From the NCBI RefSeq assembly GCF_900110415.1, contig NZ_FODR01000019.1, positions 23,688 through 87,687 of the forward strand: 64,000 bases of DNA. Direction: 5' to 3'. This document shows, in pieces, positions 33,408 through 42,101 of this stretch (positions are counted from its first letter, which is position 1; every line of letters starts with the position of its first letter). The notes under the pieces were generated by a model, which worked only from the letters and a program-made list of their open reading frames with translations, was not told the DNA's origin and ran no database searches. The position numbers were made by a program, and so were the translations under genes. Origin of the DNA: Mucilaginibacter sp. OK283 (GTDB lineage: Bacteria > Bacteroidota > Bacteroidia > Sphingobacteriales > Sphingobacteriaceae).

Positions 33408-33701
33408 TGATTATAGTAGCAAGTATTTAGTATTAGCTAAATTTACTAAAGGCACCCCCTCCAGGTTGTTTCGGTACCTGTTTTAACCAACCACCGGCAC
33501 AAATATTTGGATGCGCTTAAATGCGAAAAATATCATTTTAGTGTTAACCATGATAAAATATAAAATATTGATTATTAAATATTTATAAGTATTTTGTTTG
33601 AAATGTGTTAAGTTATGTTAACCCAATTACATGCGTTTGTCCTGTGCAGGCAACGCCCAAGTTAATATCAAGTAGTAAGTATCAAGTAGCAAGACAGTAG
33701 T

Positions 33702-34931
33702 CTACCGATCTACTTCTCCAAGCACAAAATCAATAGATCCTACTATAGCAATCAAATCGGCAATCAGTACACCTTTTGAAATTTCGGGCAATACGGAAAG
33801 GTTATTAAAGCTTGGCCCACGAGCTTTTACACGGGTGGGAATTTCGGATTTGCCGTCAGCAACAAAGTAGAAACCCAGTTCGCCTTTGGCGCCTTCGCAA
33901 CGTACGTAGTAATCCTGGGGTTTGGGGATAGTTTTTCGGGGCATTTTTGCACGCGGGTCAAAATCCGGTGTGCGTTTTAGTTCTTTTTGCAGGCGGTCGA
34001 GGCATTGCTCTACAATTCTTACAGATTGTTCAATTTCGTCGACACGTACTTTGTAACGGTCCCAGCAGTCACCCACTTTGCCCATCAGGCCGGTACCTAT
34101 CGGGATTTCGAAATCAAGCTCGGGGTAGGCCGAATAATTATCAATACGACGTAAATCCCATTTAAGGCCCGATGCCCGCAGCATAGGGCCGCTGCAACCG
34201 TAATTAATGGCCACATCTAAAGGCAGCATGCCAACACCTGCCGTGCGCGATATAAATACCTGGTTATCGGTCAGCAGCTGGTTAAGTTCCACCATTTTGG
34301 GTTTAAAATACTCCACAAAATCGCGGCAGCGCTCCTCAAAGCCAACCGGCAAATCATAAAACAGGCCACCTACCCAAATGTAATTATACAACATGCGCGA
34401 TCCGGATGCCCACTCCAGCATACCCATAATATGCTCCCTATCCCTAAAGCACCATAAAAAAGGGGTAAAAGCACCTATATCAATACCGTAGGTGCCAATA
34501 GCTATCAGGTGCGATGCAATGCGGTTAAGTTCACATACCAGCACACGGATGTATTCAATGCGTTTTGGGATATCTTTATCAATGCCCATCATGCGTTCAA
34601 CACCCATCACAAATGCGTGGCTGTTGTTCATCGATGCCAGGTAATCAAGCCTGTCGGTAAAAGGGATGGTTTGCTGGTAAGTTAATGATTCGGCATGTTT
34701 TTCAAAACATCGGTGCAGGTAACCAATATGAGGTATTACTTCCTTTACAATTTCGCCATCGGTTATCAGCTCCAAACGCAAAACGCCGTGAGTAGATGGA
34801 TGCTGCGGGCCCATATTAAGCACCATATCCTCTACACTGGCATCTGCAATTTTTTTATTGTAGTTAAGAAGCGCTTCTTCGTATTTTGAATTAGTGATAA
34901 CCAATGTTGCGTGCTGTTTTGTTGATGCCAA
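33702..34931 (-). CDS. nuoD: NADH-quinone oxidoreductase subunit D
   Basis: The 49-kDa subunit of respiratory complex I, which helps form the quinone site; 409 residues, full length. Recognised by MVLNMGPQHPSTHGVLRLELITDGE, PHIGYLHRCFEKHAE, the RTAGVGMLP stretch and the C-terminal SFNNLSVLPEISKGVLIADLIAIVGSIDFVLGEVDR. The start is TTG at 34931; a stop lies two codons upstream. It stands alone between repeat-filled gaps, without other nuo genes, so the complex I genes must be scattered. Confidence 0.95.
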   Translation of the reverse strand: MASTKQHATLVITNSKYEEALLNYNKKIADASVEDMVLNMGPQHPSTHGVLRLELITDGEIVKEVIPHIGYLHRCFEKHAESLTYQQTIPFTDRLDYLASMNNSHAFVMGVERMMGIDKDIPKRIEYIRVLVCELNRIASHLIAIGTYGIDIGAFTPFLWCFRDREHIMGMLEWASGSRMLYNYIWVGGLFYDLPVGFEERCRDFVEYFKPKMVELNQLLTDNQVFISRTAGVGMLPLDVAINYGCSGPMLRASGLKWDLRRIDNYSAYPELDFEIPIGTGLMGKVGDCWDRYKVRVDEIEQSVRIVEQCLDRLQKELKRTPDFDPRAKMPRKTIPKPQDYYVRCEGAKGELGFYFVADGKSEIPTRVKARGPSFNNLSVLPEISKGVLIADLIAIVGSIDFVLGEVDR

Positions 34932-35156
34932 AAATCAGTATTTTTTTCGTTTATCGGGCAAAATTCACGTAAAATTAAATATAGGGCATAAATTTTAATG
35001 AGCTTTTAATTTGCACCGCTGTCGGCATTCTTTAAAATACTTTAGGCTTTTTTGCTATCCGGCATCGCCCGGTAATTATAATTTTATAGTTTTATGGCAA
35101 ATTATTTCCCTGCATAAATAATTCAAAACTCAAAGTATTTAATCACCAATCAAAAA

Positions 35157-35966
35157 ATGAAAAAAGTAATTCTTGTAACAGGGGCATCATCCGGTTTAGG
35201 TTTGGCTACCGCAACAGCACTTGCTGCCCAGGGCCATACTGTTTATGGCACCACGCGCGATATCAAACGCATCAGCGATGTATCATTTATGCCTTTACAA
35301 ATGGATGTTACCGATGATGCATCTGTAAACGCGGCTATTGCAACTATTATTAAAGCCGAAGGCAAGATTGATGTTTTGGTTAACAATGCAGGTAACGGTA
35401 TTACCGGCCCGCTTTATGCCATGCCGGTTGATGCTGCAAAAAAACAGTTTGAAGTTAACTTTTTTGGCGTTGTACGTGTAAGCAGCGCCGTTTTGCCGGG
35501 TATGATTGAAAAGGGTACAGGGCTTGTTATCAACATTGGCTCGCTGGCCGGTTTGTTTGGCCTTCCTTACCAGGGCTTATACAGCGCATCAAAATTCGCG
35601 ATAGAAGGTTACTCCGAAAGCCTGCGTATGGAATTGCAAAATACAGGCGTCAAGGTATCGGTAGTAAATCCTGGTGACTTTAAAACCGACTTTACCGGCA
35701 ACCGCGAAAAACTGCCTTTTACCCTTAAAAATGATAAATTGAAAGCAGAGTTTGACGCAGCCGTTGCCGCCATGGAAAAAGACGAAAGCATTGGTGCTGC
35801 GCCTTCAAAACTGGCAGCTCAAATTGTAAAAATAGTAGGCAAATCAAAACCCGCACACAGCTATTTGGTGGGTGCCATAGGCCAAACCATAGTGCCTACT
35901 CTTAAGGCTATTTTACCAGGCTCGGTTTTTGTAAAATTAATGAACGACCATTACGGGATTAAGTAG
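35157..35966 (+). CDS. Short-chain dehydrogenase/reductase
   Basis: 269 residues, classical SDR: cofactor loop TGASSGLGLATA, NNAGNG, catalytic Ser in INIGSLAGLFG and the YxxxK pair in YSASKFAIEGYSESL. It oxidises or reduces a small alcohol/ketone with NAD(P)(H); the substrate cannot be told. The RxD-type residues after the second strand (GTTRDIKR) favour NADPH. Monocistronic; an AGAATT-family repeat lies downstream. Confidence 0.92.
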   Translation: MKKVILVTGASSGLGLATATALAAQGHTVYGTTRDIKRISDVSFMPLQMDVTDDASVNAAIATIIKAEGKIDVLVNNAGNGITGPLYAMPVDAAKKQFEVNFFGVVRVSSAVLPGMIEKGTGLVINIGSLAGLFGLPYQGLYSASKFAIEGYSESLRMELQNTGVKVSVVNPGDFKTDFTGNREKLPFTLKNDKLKAEFDAAVAAMEKDESIGAAPSKLAAQIVKIVGKSKPAHSYLVGAIGQTIVPTLKAILPGSVFVKLMNDHYGIK

Positions 35967-36030
35967 GTTGACGAGTGGTTGATTTAATTTGAGAATTTGA
36001 AGATTTGAGAATTTGAAAATGCTTCTTTTT

Positions 36031-36073
36031 TAATTCTGCCAATTCTTTAATTCTGAAAATTCTGATTCAGAAT
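36031..36073 (-). repeat. AGAATT-family repeat, copy 4
   Basis: TAATTCTGCCAATTCTTTAA followed by TTCTGAAAATTCTGATTCAGA. Its complement matches the right arms of the copies at 4931-4967 and 33253-33297. A GAGAATTTGAAGATTTGAG stretch stands in place of the left arm (35990-36019). Confidence 0.7.
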
Positions 36074-36108
36074 ATTAACCACTCACCATCGACCCCCTCA
36101 CCAAAACA

Positions 36109-37422
36109 ATGCAAGAAAAAAACAACAAAAAAACCATCTGGGGATGGGCTATGTTCGATTGGGCCAACCAGTCGTATAACATGGTAATAACATCTACCAT
36201 ATTCCCGGCTTATTATGTAGGTATTACCCAGTACAATAATCCGAAGGGGATGGTTACTTTTTTTGGGCACCGGTACGTAAATACAGTGCTGTCAAATTAT
36301 ATCCTCGGGCTATCATACCTGATCATCGTAGCGCTATTGCCAATTTTAACTTCCATCGCCGATTACAAGGGCCACAAAAAACTGTACATGCAACTGTTTA
36401 CTTGGCTGGGGGTACTTGCCTGTTTTGGTTTGTATTTTTTTGAGATGAAGACCTTTGAGTTTGGGATGATATGTTTCGGGCTGGCCTCTGTGGGGTATTG
36501 CGGCGGCTTTGTATTTTATAACTCCTACCTGCCGCAAATAGCCACCATCGATAAGCAGGATGCGGTAAGCGCCAAGGGTTTTATTTATGGTTTTGCCGGT
36601 AGTATTGTGGTACAGGTGCTTTGTTTGGTATTTGTGCAATGGCACGCCTGGTTTGGGATGACGGAAGATAAATCGGCCCAGCTTTCTTTTCTGATAGTTG
36701 CCTTATGGTGGATAGGCTTCTCGCTTATTCCATTTTACCTTTTACCCAAGGGGACGCCAAATGCAGGATCGCATGAGTATAATGTGTTTACCGGTGGCTT
36801 TAAGGAGTTGGCTAAAGTTTTCAAAAAAGTTAAACAGCTGCCTTTATTAAAACGTTTTTTACCTGCGTTCTTCTTTTACTCGGTAGGGGTACAAACTATT
36901 TTGCTTGTGGCGGCCAACTTTGCCGCCAAAGAGCTTAAAATGCCCGATGATGCATTAATAGGCATAATACTGGTTATCCAGGTGGTGGCTATAATTGGAG
37001 CTGCTATAACAGCTAAAGCATCAGAAAAATATGGCAACGTTAAAGCCCTATCGGTTATAGTAGGGATGTGGTGTGTAATATGCGCATGCGTTTACTTTAT
37101 TGCCAATGCAAACCAGTTTTACGTTGCCGCTGTTTTTGTTGGCCTGGTTATGGGGGCCGTACAGTCGTTATCGCGTTCAACCTATTCTAAATACATCCCG
37201 CCGAACATCCCCGACACAGCATCGTATTTCAGCTTTTATGATGTCACCGAAAAATTATCAATTGTAGTAGGTCTGTTTACTTTCGGCTTTGTAGAGGGAT
37301 GGACAGGCGAAATGCGCGATTCGGCCCTGGTGCTTGATTGTTTCTTTTCAATCGGTTTTGTTTTATTGATCACGCTGTTGATTTTTGAACGAAAAATGAA
37401 GGCCGCCGAAGCGTTGGCGTAA
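36109..37422 (+). CDS. UMF1-family MFS transporter (Atg22-like)
   Basis: 437 residues with about twelve membrane helices. The N-terminus KTIWGWAMFDWANQSYNMVI is the signature of the UMF1/Atg22 branch of the major facilitator superfamily, and the second half shows QSLSRSTYSKYIPPN and ASYFSFYDVTEKLSIVVGLF. Yeast Atg22 exports amino acids from the vacuole; bacterial substrates are unknown. Confidence 0.88.
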   Translation: MQEKNNKKTIWGWAMFDWANQSYNMVITSTIFPAYYVGITQYNNPKGMVTFFGHRYVNTVLSNYILGLSYLIIVALLPILTSIADYKGHKKLYMQLFTWLGVLACFGLYFFEMKTFEFGMICFGLASVGYCGGFVFYNSYLPQIATIDKQDAVSAKGFIYGFAGSIVVQVLCLVFVQWHAWFGMTEDKSAQLSFLIVALWWIGFSLIPFYLLPKGTPNAGSHEYNVFTGGFKELAKVFKKVKQLPLLKRFLPAFFFYSVGVQTILLVAANFAAKELKMPDDALIGIILVIQVVAIIGAAITAKASEKYGNVKALSVIVGMWCVICACVYFIANANQFYVAAVFVGLVMGAVQSLSRSTYSKYIPPNIPDTASYFSFYDVTEKLSIVVGLFTFGFVEGWTGEMRDSALVLDCFFSIGFVLLITLLIFERKMKAAEALA

Positions 37423-37430
37423 TTCTGAAT

Positions 37431-37898
37431 TCAGATAACTCCAACATAAATCTCCACTTCAGCGTCGTCGGGGTTTTGTGCCTTAACGCCCCAAACGTCA
37501 AAATCGGCGATGTATTTTCTGTCGAGATCGCTGCTCCACACCTGTTGCCAGGTTTCGGCTACACAATTGGGCAGGCGGCCCTTGGCAACATATTTTACAT
37601 AATCAGCCGCAGGTACTATCAGGCTTATCAGCCCTCCGGGGATATTATCCAACGAGCTTACTTTACAACCCAGCACAGCGGTATAAAAGCCGGTATAATC
37701 GCTTTCATAGTTGGTGTACACGCAGTATATCTCGTCTGTTATCCTGTCTTCAATCTGCAACAGCACATCGTCGTCCATAAATCGGCCCCAAAGCTCGCCA
37801 ATATCCTTTGCCGATTGACCGTTTTGATTTGTTGTGCGTACCGAAATACCTTCCAGAAAGAAGCCTTTAAGGTGCACTTTTGCTGTTATTGATGTCAT
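37431..37898 (-). CDS. GyrI-like / AraC effector-binding-domain protein
   Basis: 155 residues: a stand-alone effector-binding domain of the type found in AraC/MerR-type sensors (GyrI-like, YdeE). Recognisable are the duplicated beta-alpha-beta halves, ISVRTTNQNGQSAKDIGELWGRF and CVYTNYESDYTGFYTAVLGCKV, the LPNCVAETWQQVWSSD segment, and the end AEVEIYVGVI. Such proteins bind small organic molecules. It may be the last member of the WYL-regulator cluster, but a repeat-filled gap of 135 nt separates it. Confidence 0.8.
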   Translation of the reverse strand: MTSITAKVHLKGFFLEGISVRTTNQNGQSAKDIGELWGRFMDDDVLLQIEDRITDEIYCVYTNYESDYTGFYTAVLGCKVSSLDNIPGGLISLIVPAADYVKYVAKGRLPNCVAETWQQVWSSDLDRKYIADFDVWGVKAQNPDDAEVEIYVGVI

Positions 37899-37924
37899 TA
37901 TTATTGGTTATATTGGTTTATAAT

Positions 37925-38033
37925 TATTGTGCAGATTTCAGATGCGCATATTATTTAGTGTGCTTTTAAGTGACCGGTCAGCCTCATTTGCACACCGGCC
38001 AATCTGAAATCTGCACATCTGTAATCTGCACAT
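37925..38033. repeat. CAGATTTCAGAT-word palindrome
   Basis: GTGCAGATTTCAGATGCGCA (37929-37948) is complemented by AATCTGAAATCTGCACATCT (38001-38020). The perfect 10-bp palindrome TGACCGGTCA (37971-37980) lies between. Confidence 0.7.
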
Positions 38034-38456
38034 CTACTCAATCATCTTTTTCAGCCCTTCAAACATCCCCTGCCAGTTTTGTTCAGAGTGCTCTTTGGCT
38101 TCCTGGTTTTTAATATTATCCTGAATAATAGTTAAAGTGGTTTCGCCGTTTTCCTCATCCAGGCTGTAAGTGATATTGGCATAGTTTTCAGGCTTATCTT
38201 CGGTACCGGCCATGCTACTCCAGTAGCTGTACGTAACAAATTTGCCCGGCTCAATTTCCAGGATGGTTCCCTTGTCTTCATATTTATGCCCTTCCCATTC
38301 GCCGCTGAATTTAATGGGCTCCCCTACCTTCCAGGTCGATTCTAAATTGGTGCCGAAAAAATATTCTTTTACCATTGCCGGGTCAGTAAGGCCTCGCCAA
38401 ACTTTAGCGGCAGGGGCTTTAAATTTAATTTCGGTTTTTAACGTTAGTTTTTCCAT
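38034..38456 (-). CDS. SRPBCC / AHSA1-like domain protein
   Basis: 140 residues of the START-like fold: TLKTEIKFKAPAAKVWRGLTDPAMVKEYFFG, PIKFSGEWEGHKYEDKGTILEIEPGKFVTYSYW and the C-terminal helix NWQGMFEGLKKMIE. The fold has a hydrophobic pocket for a ligand; the substrate is unknown. It starts 11 nt after the EVE gene, so they are co-transcribed. This domain is often encoded beside small HTH regulators, here a WYL protein. Confidence 0.88.
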   Translation of the reverse strand: MEKLTLKTEIKFKAPAAKVWRGLTDPAMVKEYFFGTNLESTWKVGEPIKFSGEWEGHKYEDKGTILEIEPGKFVTYSYWSSMAGTEDKPENYANITYSLDEENGETTLTIIQDNIKNQEAKEHSEQNWQGMFEGLKKMIE

Positions 38457-38467
38457 AATGAAGTGTT

Positions 38468-38908
38468 TTATTTATTGTTTATTGGTGTTGGTTCGTTTGT
38501 TAGCATCTGGTTTTTTATCAGCTCAAAATCGTGCCCGGGTAGTTCAAAAAAACCAAAGCGGAAGGGATAACCCCATGATTGTTTATTGGGCATAAAGCTC
38601 AACTGAGCTACCAGGGGCACTATCGGTGTTTCCTTACATTGATAGTAAGTAACATCGCGGCGAAAAGGTTTGAAATCTTCGCTCATTTTATATTGATAAA
38701 CCTCATCGGCAGCAACCTGGCCTATCGCTGTAAAGGCCTGCAGTTTTTCGTCGCCTTCCATACTCTTCTTAGGCGAATAGATGATTACCCAATCGCCGGT
38801 TGCCATACGGGTTAGCGGCCCTTGTTTGCCATGATTGGCTTGCATAAAACCGCCGGCCACGCCGCGGGTAATATGATCTTTTGATACTACGGTTATCCAG
38901 TATTTCAT
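38468..38908 (-). CDS. EVE-domain protein (UPF0310)
   Basis: 146 residues: MKYWITVVSKDHITRGVAGGFMQANHGKQGPLTRMATGDWVIIYSPK, then AFTAIGQVAADEVYQYKM, the typical UPF0310/EVE pattern. EVE domains are relatives of PUA and YTH domains and are predicted to bind modified bases in nucleic acids. It sits in a compact run (DoxX-EVE-SRPBCC, 4-11 nt apart) downstream of the WYL regulator. Confidence 0.9.
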   Translation of the reverse strand: MKYWITVVSKDHITRGVAGGFMQANHGKQGPLTRMATGDWVIIYSPKKSMEGDEKLQAFTAIGQVAADEVYQYKMSEDFKPFRRDVTYYQCKETPIVPLVAQLSFMPNKQSWGYPFRFGFFELPGHDFELIKNQMLTNEPTPINNK

Positions 38909-38912
38909 AACG

Positions 38913-39263
38913 TTAAGCTATTGATAGGGTTAACAAAAATATGACCAATAAATGCAGCCCTACGTAAACGGGCGTCATTACCTCCTTTTTAGGATCTCGA
39001 AATTTGATATGTGTGTAAATGGCACCGGCCAGAATTACCGGGAACAGCGCCATACCGTATACGCGGGTTGGGCCGTAAAGCATCAGGCTGCTGCCCAGCA
39101 CTTCAATAAAGCCCAGCAAGCGCATTAGCCAAAGCGGGTAGCCCCAGTCTTTAAACTGCCGTACTTTTTCTTTTTGACCAATTAATTTCTGGAAGCCAAA
39201 AATGAAGCCCGGTACCACATATGTTAACAGCAGTACCCATAAAAGGATTGTTTTAATTTCCAT
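38913..39263 (-). CDS. DoxX-family membrane protein
   Basis: 116 residues from the ATG at 39263, with four membrane helices (TILLWVLLLTYVVPGFIFGFQKL, LWLMRLLGFIEVLGSSLMLYG, MALFPVILAGAIYTHI, LHLLVIFLLTLSI). The layout and the GFQKLIG and LGFIEVLGS motifs are DoxX-like. Role unclear; some DoxX proteins act in thiol or redox balance. It is 56 nt downstream of the WYL regulator, which probably controls it. Confidence 0.78.
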   Translation of the reverse strand: MEIKTILLWVLLLTYVVPGFIFGFQKLIGQKEKVRQFKDWGYPLWLMRLLGFIEVLGSSLMLYGPTRVYGMALFPVILAGAIYTHIKFRDPKKEVMTPVYVGLHLLVIFLLTLSIA

Positions 39264-39319
39264 GTGTTGTAGATTTTGATTACGACACAAATAAAACACG
39301 GGCTGATGACAGCAGTATG

Positions 39320-40288
39320 TCAGTAGGAATCCTGTTCCTGCAAGTTTTTTTGACTTATGGCGGTGATGATGGCGGCTACCCTATCTTTCAAGGCATCGGG
39401 CTTAATAATCTCGGCATGGTCTCCAAACATCATGTACCAGCGGGCAAAGCTCTCTATAAAGGCGGTTAAAAAGGTCATTTCTATTTTATTGCCCACATTT
39501 TTTTCTGAGATAAAGCCGCTGTAATATTTTTGGTGTTCCAGGTAATTATAAATTTCTTTATCAACCCTGATCACCACCAATTCCAATTCTTTTTCTTTGG
39601 CGGTTTGCGCTATATATGCTTTTAAAGTAGGATGTTTACTGTTGTTGTAACTGACATCGGTTACCGCCAGCTTGCGAATACGGTCGATCCTGAAATCCCG
39701 ATAATCGTTGCGCAGGCGGCAGTAGGCAATAAGGTGCCAAAAACTGCCCAGGTAAACAACACCAACAGGCTCCACGTCCCGCCTGGTATTTTCCTGGCTA
39801 TGACCGGCAAAGTAATCAATACACACCACCTTTTTGTGGATGATGCTGTTCAATATGGTTTGAATATGATCGTTATTGCTTACCGTCCGCCCATGGCCGT
39901 AGCTTTTCATCACCTCAATACTGCCATCCAGGTTTTCAAGCGCATCTTTTTCGGATGTTTTTAAAATGGCCCGCACCTTATACATGGCCGATTGGTATTG
40001 TATATTAGTTGTAGCATCGGTAAACTTTTCTACAAACTTTTCAGCGGTTAAAAAAGCAGTAGCCTCTTCGCGGGTAAACATTACGGGCGGTAAACGGTAG
40101 CCATCCATAATGGAGTAACCCACACCGGCTTCGCCAATCAGGGGTATACCCGCTTCTTCCAGCGTTTTAATATCGCGGTAAACTGTGCGCAGGCTAATGT
40201 TGAATCGCTCGGCAATATCGCCGGCCTTAACTACCCGGCGCGATTGTAATTGAATCAAAATGGCAGATATACGGTCGATGCGGTTCAT
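39320..40288 (-). CDS. YafY-type HTH-WYL transcriptional regulator
   Basis: 322 residues: an N-terminal helix-turn-helix (MNRIDRISAILIQLQSRRVVKAGDIAERFNISLRTVYRDIKTLEEAGIPLIGEAGVGYSI) and a C-terminal WYL domain (VCIDYFAGHSQENTRRDVEPVGVVYLGSFWHLIAYCRLRNDYRDFRIDRIRKL). WYL domains bind nucleic acid or nucleotide-like ligands. It heads the cluster DoxX-EVE-SRPBCC and is divergent from the 40347 gene with 58 nt between the starts. Confidence 0.92.
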   Translation of the reverse strand: MNRIDRISAILIQLQSRRVVKAGDIAERFNISLRTVYRDIKTLEEAGIPLIGEAGVGYSIMDGYRLPPVMFTREEATAFLTAEKFVEKFTDATTNIQYQSAMYKVRAILKTSEKDALENLDGSIEVMKSYGHGRTVSNNDHIQTILNSIIHKKVVCIDYFAGHSQENTRRDVEPVGVVYLGSFWHLIAYCRLRNDYRDFRIDRIRKLAVTDVSYNNSKHPTLKAYIAQTAKEKELELVVIRVDKEIYNYLEHQKYYSGFISEKNVGNKIEMTFLTAFIESFARWYMMFGDHAEIIKPDALKDRVAAIITAISQKNLQEQDSY

Positions 40289-40346
40289 ACACCAAATTAA
40301 ACAAAAAAGGGGTTACATTTGTATTATTATTTCAATTATAACCTTT

Positions 40347-40787
40347 ATGGCTATTGAACAGGACGACAAAATTATAACATTTGAAAACTATTACGATGTT
40401 ATGCTGGCGCACATTGTACGCACCAAGCTGGAAGATAATGGAATCCCCTGCTTTATAGCCGACGAAAATACCCTTACTGCAAACCCGCTGTATAACCAGG
40501 CGGTAGGCGGCATCAAACTTAAAATATTTGAACGCGACCTGGAGAAATGCCGCGCCATATTAGCCGCCGAAGGCGATATGCACGACCTTGACCATGTTGA
40601 ACTGGATGAAGAAACGAACAGCGCGGTAATATGCCCTTTTTGTGGCTCAACCAACGTACGCCACGGCGAGGCTACTGTTGAAAAAGCACATTGGCTCACC
40701 GCCATTGTATCATTTTTGCTGCTGGTTTTCCCGTTTTATGCCCGCAAGGCCTGGCATTGCTTTAATTGCCACCAGGATTTTGAGTAA
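40347..40787 (+). CDS. DUF2007-type protein with zinc ribbon and membrane segment
   Basis: 146 residues from the ATG at 40347. The N-terminal part (ITFENYYDVMLAHIVRTKLEDNGIPCFIADENT, GGIKLKIFERDLEKCRAILA) is the DUF2007 'putative signal transducing' fold. A cysteine pair CPFCGSTN, a hydrophobic segment (WLTAIVSFLLLVFPFYA) and a second pair CFNCHQDFE follow, so one zinc site may be split around the membrane segment. The frame open from 40260 overlaps the divergent gene's promoter and is rejected. Confidence 0.78.
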   Translation: MAIEQDDKIITFENYYDVMLAHIVRTKLEDNGIPCFIADENTLTANPLYNQAVGGIKLKIFERDLEKCRAILAAEGDMHDLDHVELDEETNSAVICPFCGSTNVRHGEATVEKAHWLTAIVSFLLLVFPFYARKAWHCFNCHQDFE

Positions 40788-40789
40788 AG

Positions 40790-40920
40790 AGCCTCACCCT
40801 GCCCTCTCCAAAGGAGAGGGTTCTTGATTTGCAGGTTCGAGATGTATAAAACATCCTGATTTTAAATATGCCCCATTATTCTTTTAAAAGCCCTCTCCTT
40901 TGGAGAGGGTTGGGTGAGGC
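40790..40920. repeat. GCCTCACCC..CCCTCTCC inverted-repeat pair, no gene inside
   Basis: Two inverted copies of GCCTCACCC-NN-CCCTCTCC-AAA-GGAGAGGG face each other (40791-40820 and 40891-40920) with about 70 nt between. Each arm also contains its own perfect 8-bp hairpin. The build resembles the pair around the DUF559 gene at 42923-43464, but it is empty. Confidence 0.8.
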
Positions 40921-40984
40921 TTTCTTTGGAGAGGATTTAGGCTAAGGCTCTTTACTTTTTGCTTGTTTTAGCTATATTAGCGAT

Positions 40985-41998
40985 ATGTACAATCGCCGCA
41001 AGTTCATCAAAATATCAGCTGCAGGTGCCTCTTTAGCAGCACTTTCAAAGTCAGCTATAGCAAAAACCATTTCATTAAAACCCGAAGGTAATTTCCCCAT
41101 CGTGATATCCACCTGGGATTTTGGCATTTTAGCTAACAAGGAGGCCTGGAAAACACTTGAAAAAGGCGGCCGCGCATTGGATGCGATTGAAGCGGGTGCA
41201 CGTGTACCCGAAGAACTGGACATAACCAACGGTACAGTTGGCCGTACCGGTACACCTGACCGTGATGGCCACGTTACCCTTGATTCGTGCATAATGGACG
41301 AGTTGGGCAACTGCGGATCGGTTGCGGCGATGGAAAATATAGCGCACCCGATATCTGTTGCGCGTATGGTAATGGAAAGAACGCCCCACGTGATGCTCGT
41401 TGGCGAAGGTGCTACCCAATTTGCCGTTGAGCAGGGTATGAAAAAGGAAAAGCTATTGACACCTAAGGCCGAAAAGGCCTGGAAAGAATGGCTTAAAACA
41501 GCCAAATACAGCCCGGTAATGAATATAGAAAACGGTAGCAACCGCCCTGGCGGCAAATATAACCACGATACCATTGGCATGCTGGCTATTGATGCCAAAG
41601 GCAATATATCGGGCGGTTGTACCACCAGCGGCATGGCTTTTAAAATGCACGGCCGCGTGGGCGATAGCCCCATCATTGGTGCCGGACTATATGTTGATAA
41701 TGAAGTTGGCGGCGCCACATCAACCGGTGTTGGCGAAGAAGTGATCCGCAACGTAGGCAGCTTTTTGGTTGTTGAACTGATGCGCCAGGGCTTATCGCCA
41801 GAGGATGCCTGTAAGGAAGCCGTGCACCGCATTATCAAAAAGAAACCCGAAACCGCCAAACAAATCCAGGTTGGCTTTTTGGCCATCAACAAAAAAGGCG
41901 AATATGGCGCCTATGCTATCCAAAGCGGCTTCTCGTTCGCGGTGTGTGATGCCAAACAACAGGATTTATTGATACCAGGTAAAAGCTATTATAAGTAA
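40985..41998 (+). CDS. N4-(beta-N-acetylglucosaminyl)-L-asparaginase family hydrolase
   Basis: 337 residues, Ntn hydrolase that cleaves itself. The twin-arginine signal (NRRKFIKISAAGASLAALSKSAIA) sends it folded to the periplasm. The nucleophile threonine is in KYNHDTIGMLAID, and GGCTTSGMAFKMHGRVGDSPIIGAGLYVDN is the glycosylasparaginase pattern. It would cut the GlcNAc-asparagine bond of N-glycopeptides or act as isoaspartyl peptidase. The gene follows an empty inverted-repeat pair and precedes cutC. Confidence 0.92.
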   Translation: MYNRRKFIKISAAGASLAALSKSAIAKTISLKPEGNFPIVISTWDFGILANKEAWKTLEKGGRALDAIEAGARVPEELDITNGTVGRTGTPDRDGHVTLDSCIMDELGNCGSVAAMENIAHPISVARMVMERTPHVMLVGEGATQFAVEQGMKKEKLLTPKAEKAWKEWLKTAKYSPVMNIENGSNRPGGKYNHDTIGMLAIDAKGNISGGCTTSGMAFKMHGRVGDSPIIGAGLYVDNEVGGATSTGVGEEVIRNVGSFLVVELMRQGLSPEDACKEAVHRIIKKKPETAKQIQVGFLAINKKGEYGAYAIQSGFSFAVCDAKQQDLLIPGKSYYK

Positions 41999-42003
41999 TA
42001 AGC

Positions 42004-42079
42004 CTATAGTTCATAGATCATGGTTCATGGTAGCTATACCTTGCTACAGCGAGCCATGAACTATGATCCATGAACCATT
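42004..42079. repeat. CATGAAC-word palindrome
   Basis: TAGTTCATAGATCATGGTTC (42008-42027) and CCATGAACTATGATCCATGA (42054-42073) are imperfect inverted copies that can fold into a hairpin between asparaginase and cutC. Same word as the tandem array at 819-881. Confidence 0.75.
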
Positions 42080-42101
42080 AGCTTTCATCCACAAAGTAAA
42101 A

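Larger units (their letters stand above)
33141..33701. other. Gene-free stretch made of stacked dispersed repeats
   Basis: It holds the AGAATT palindrome (33207-33297), the GC-rich repeat copy 2 (33303-33407), an AGTATTTAGTATTAG-like stretch, a partial GC-rich copy (GCAGGCAACGCCC near 33645) and an AAGTATCAAGTAGCAAG word repeat (33663-33695). No ORF of note. Confidence 0.7.

Noticed and set aside
40260..40346. Longer N-terminus for the DUF2007 protein
   Set aside because: It would overlap the coding start and promoter of the divergent WYL regulator; the domain starts at 40347.
40972..41892. Long minus-strand frame (306 codons) opposite the asparaginase gene
   Set aside because: It is rich in Pro/Ser with no domain, and the plus-strand frame has a Tat signal and clear family motifs; it is a shadow of that gene.
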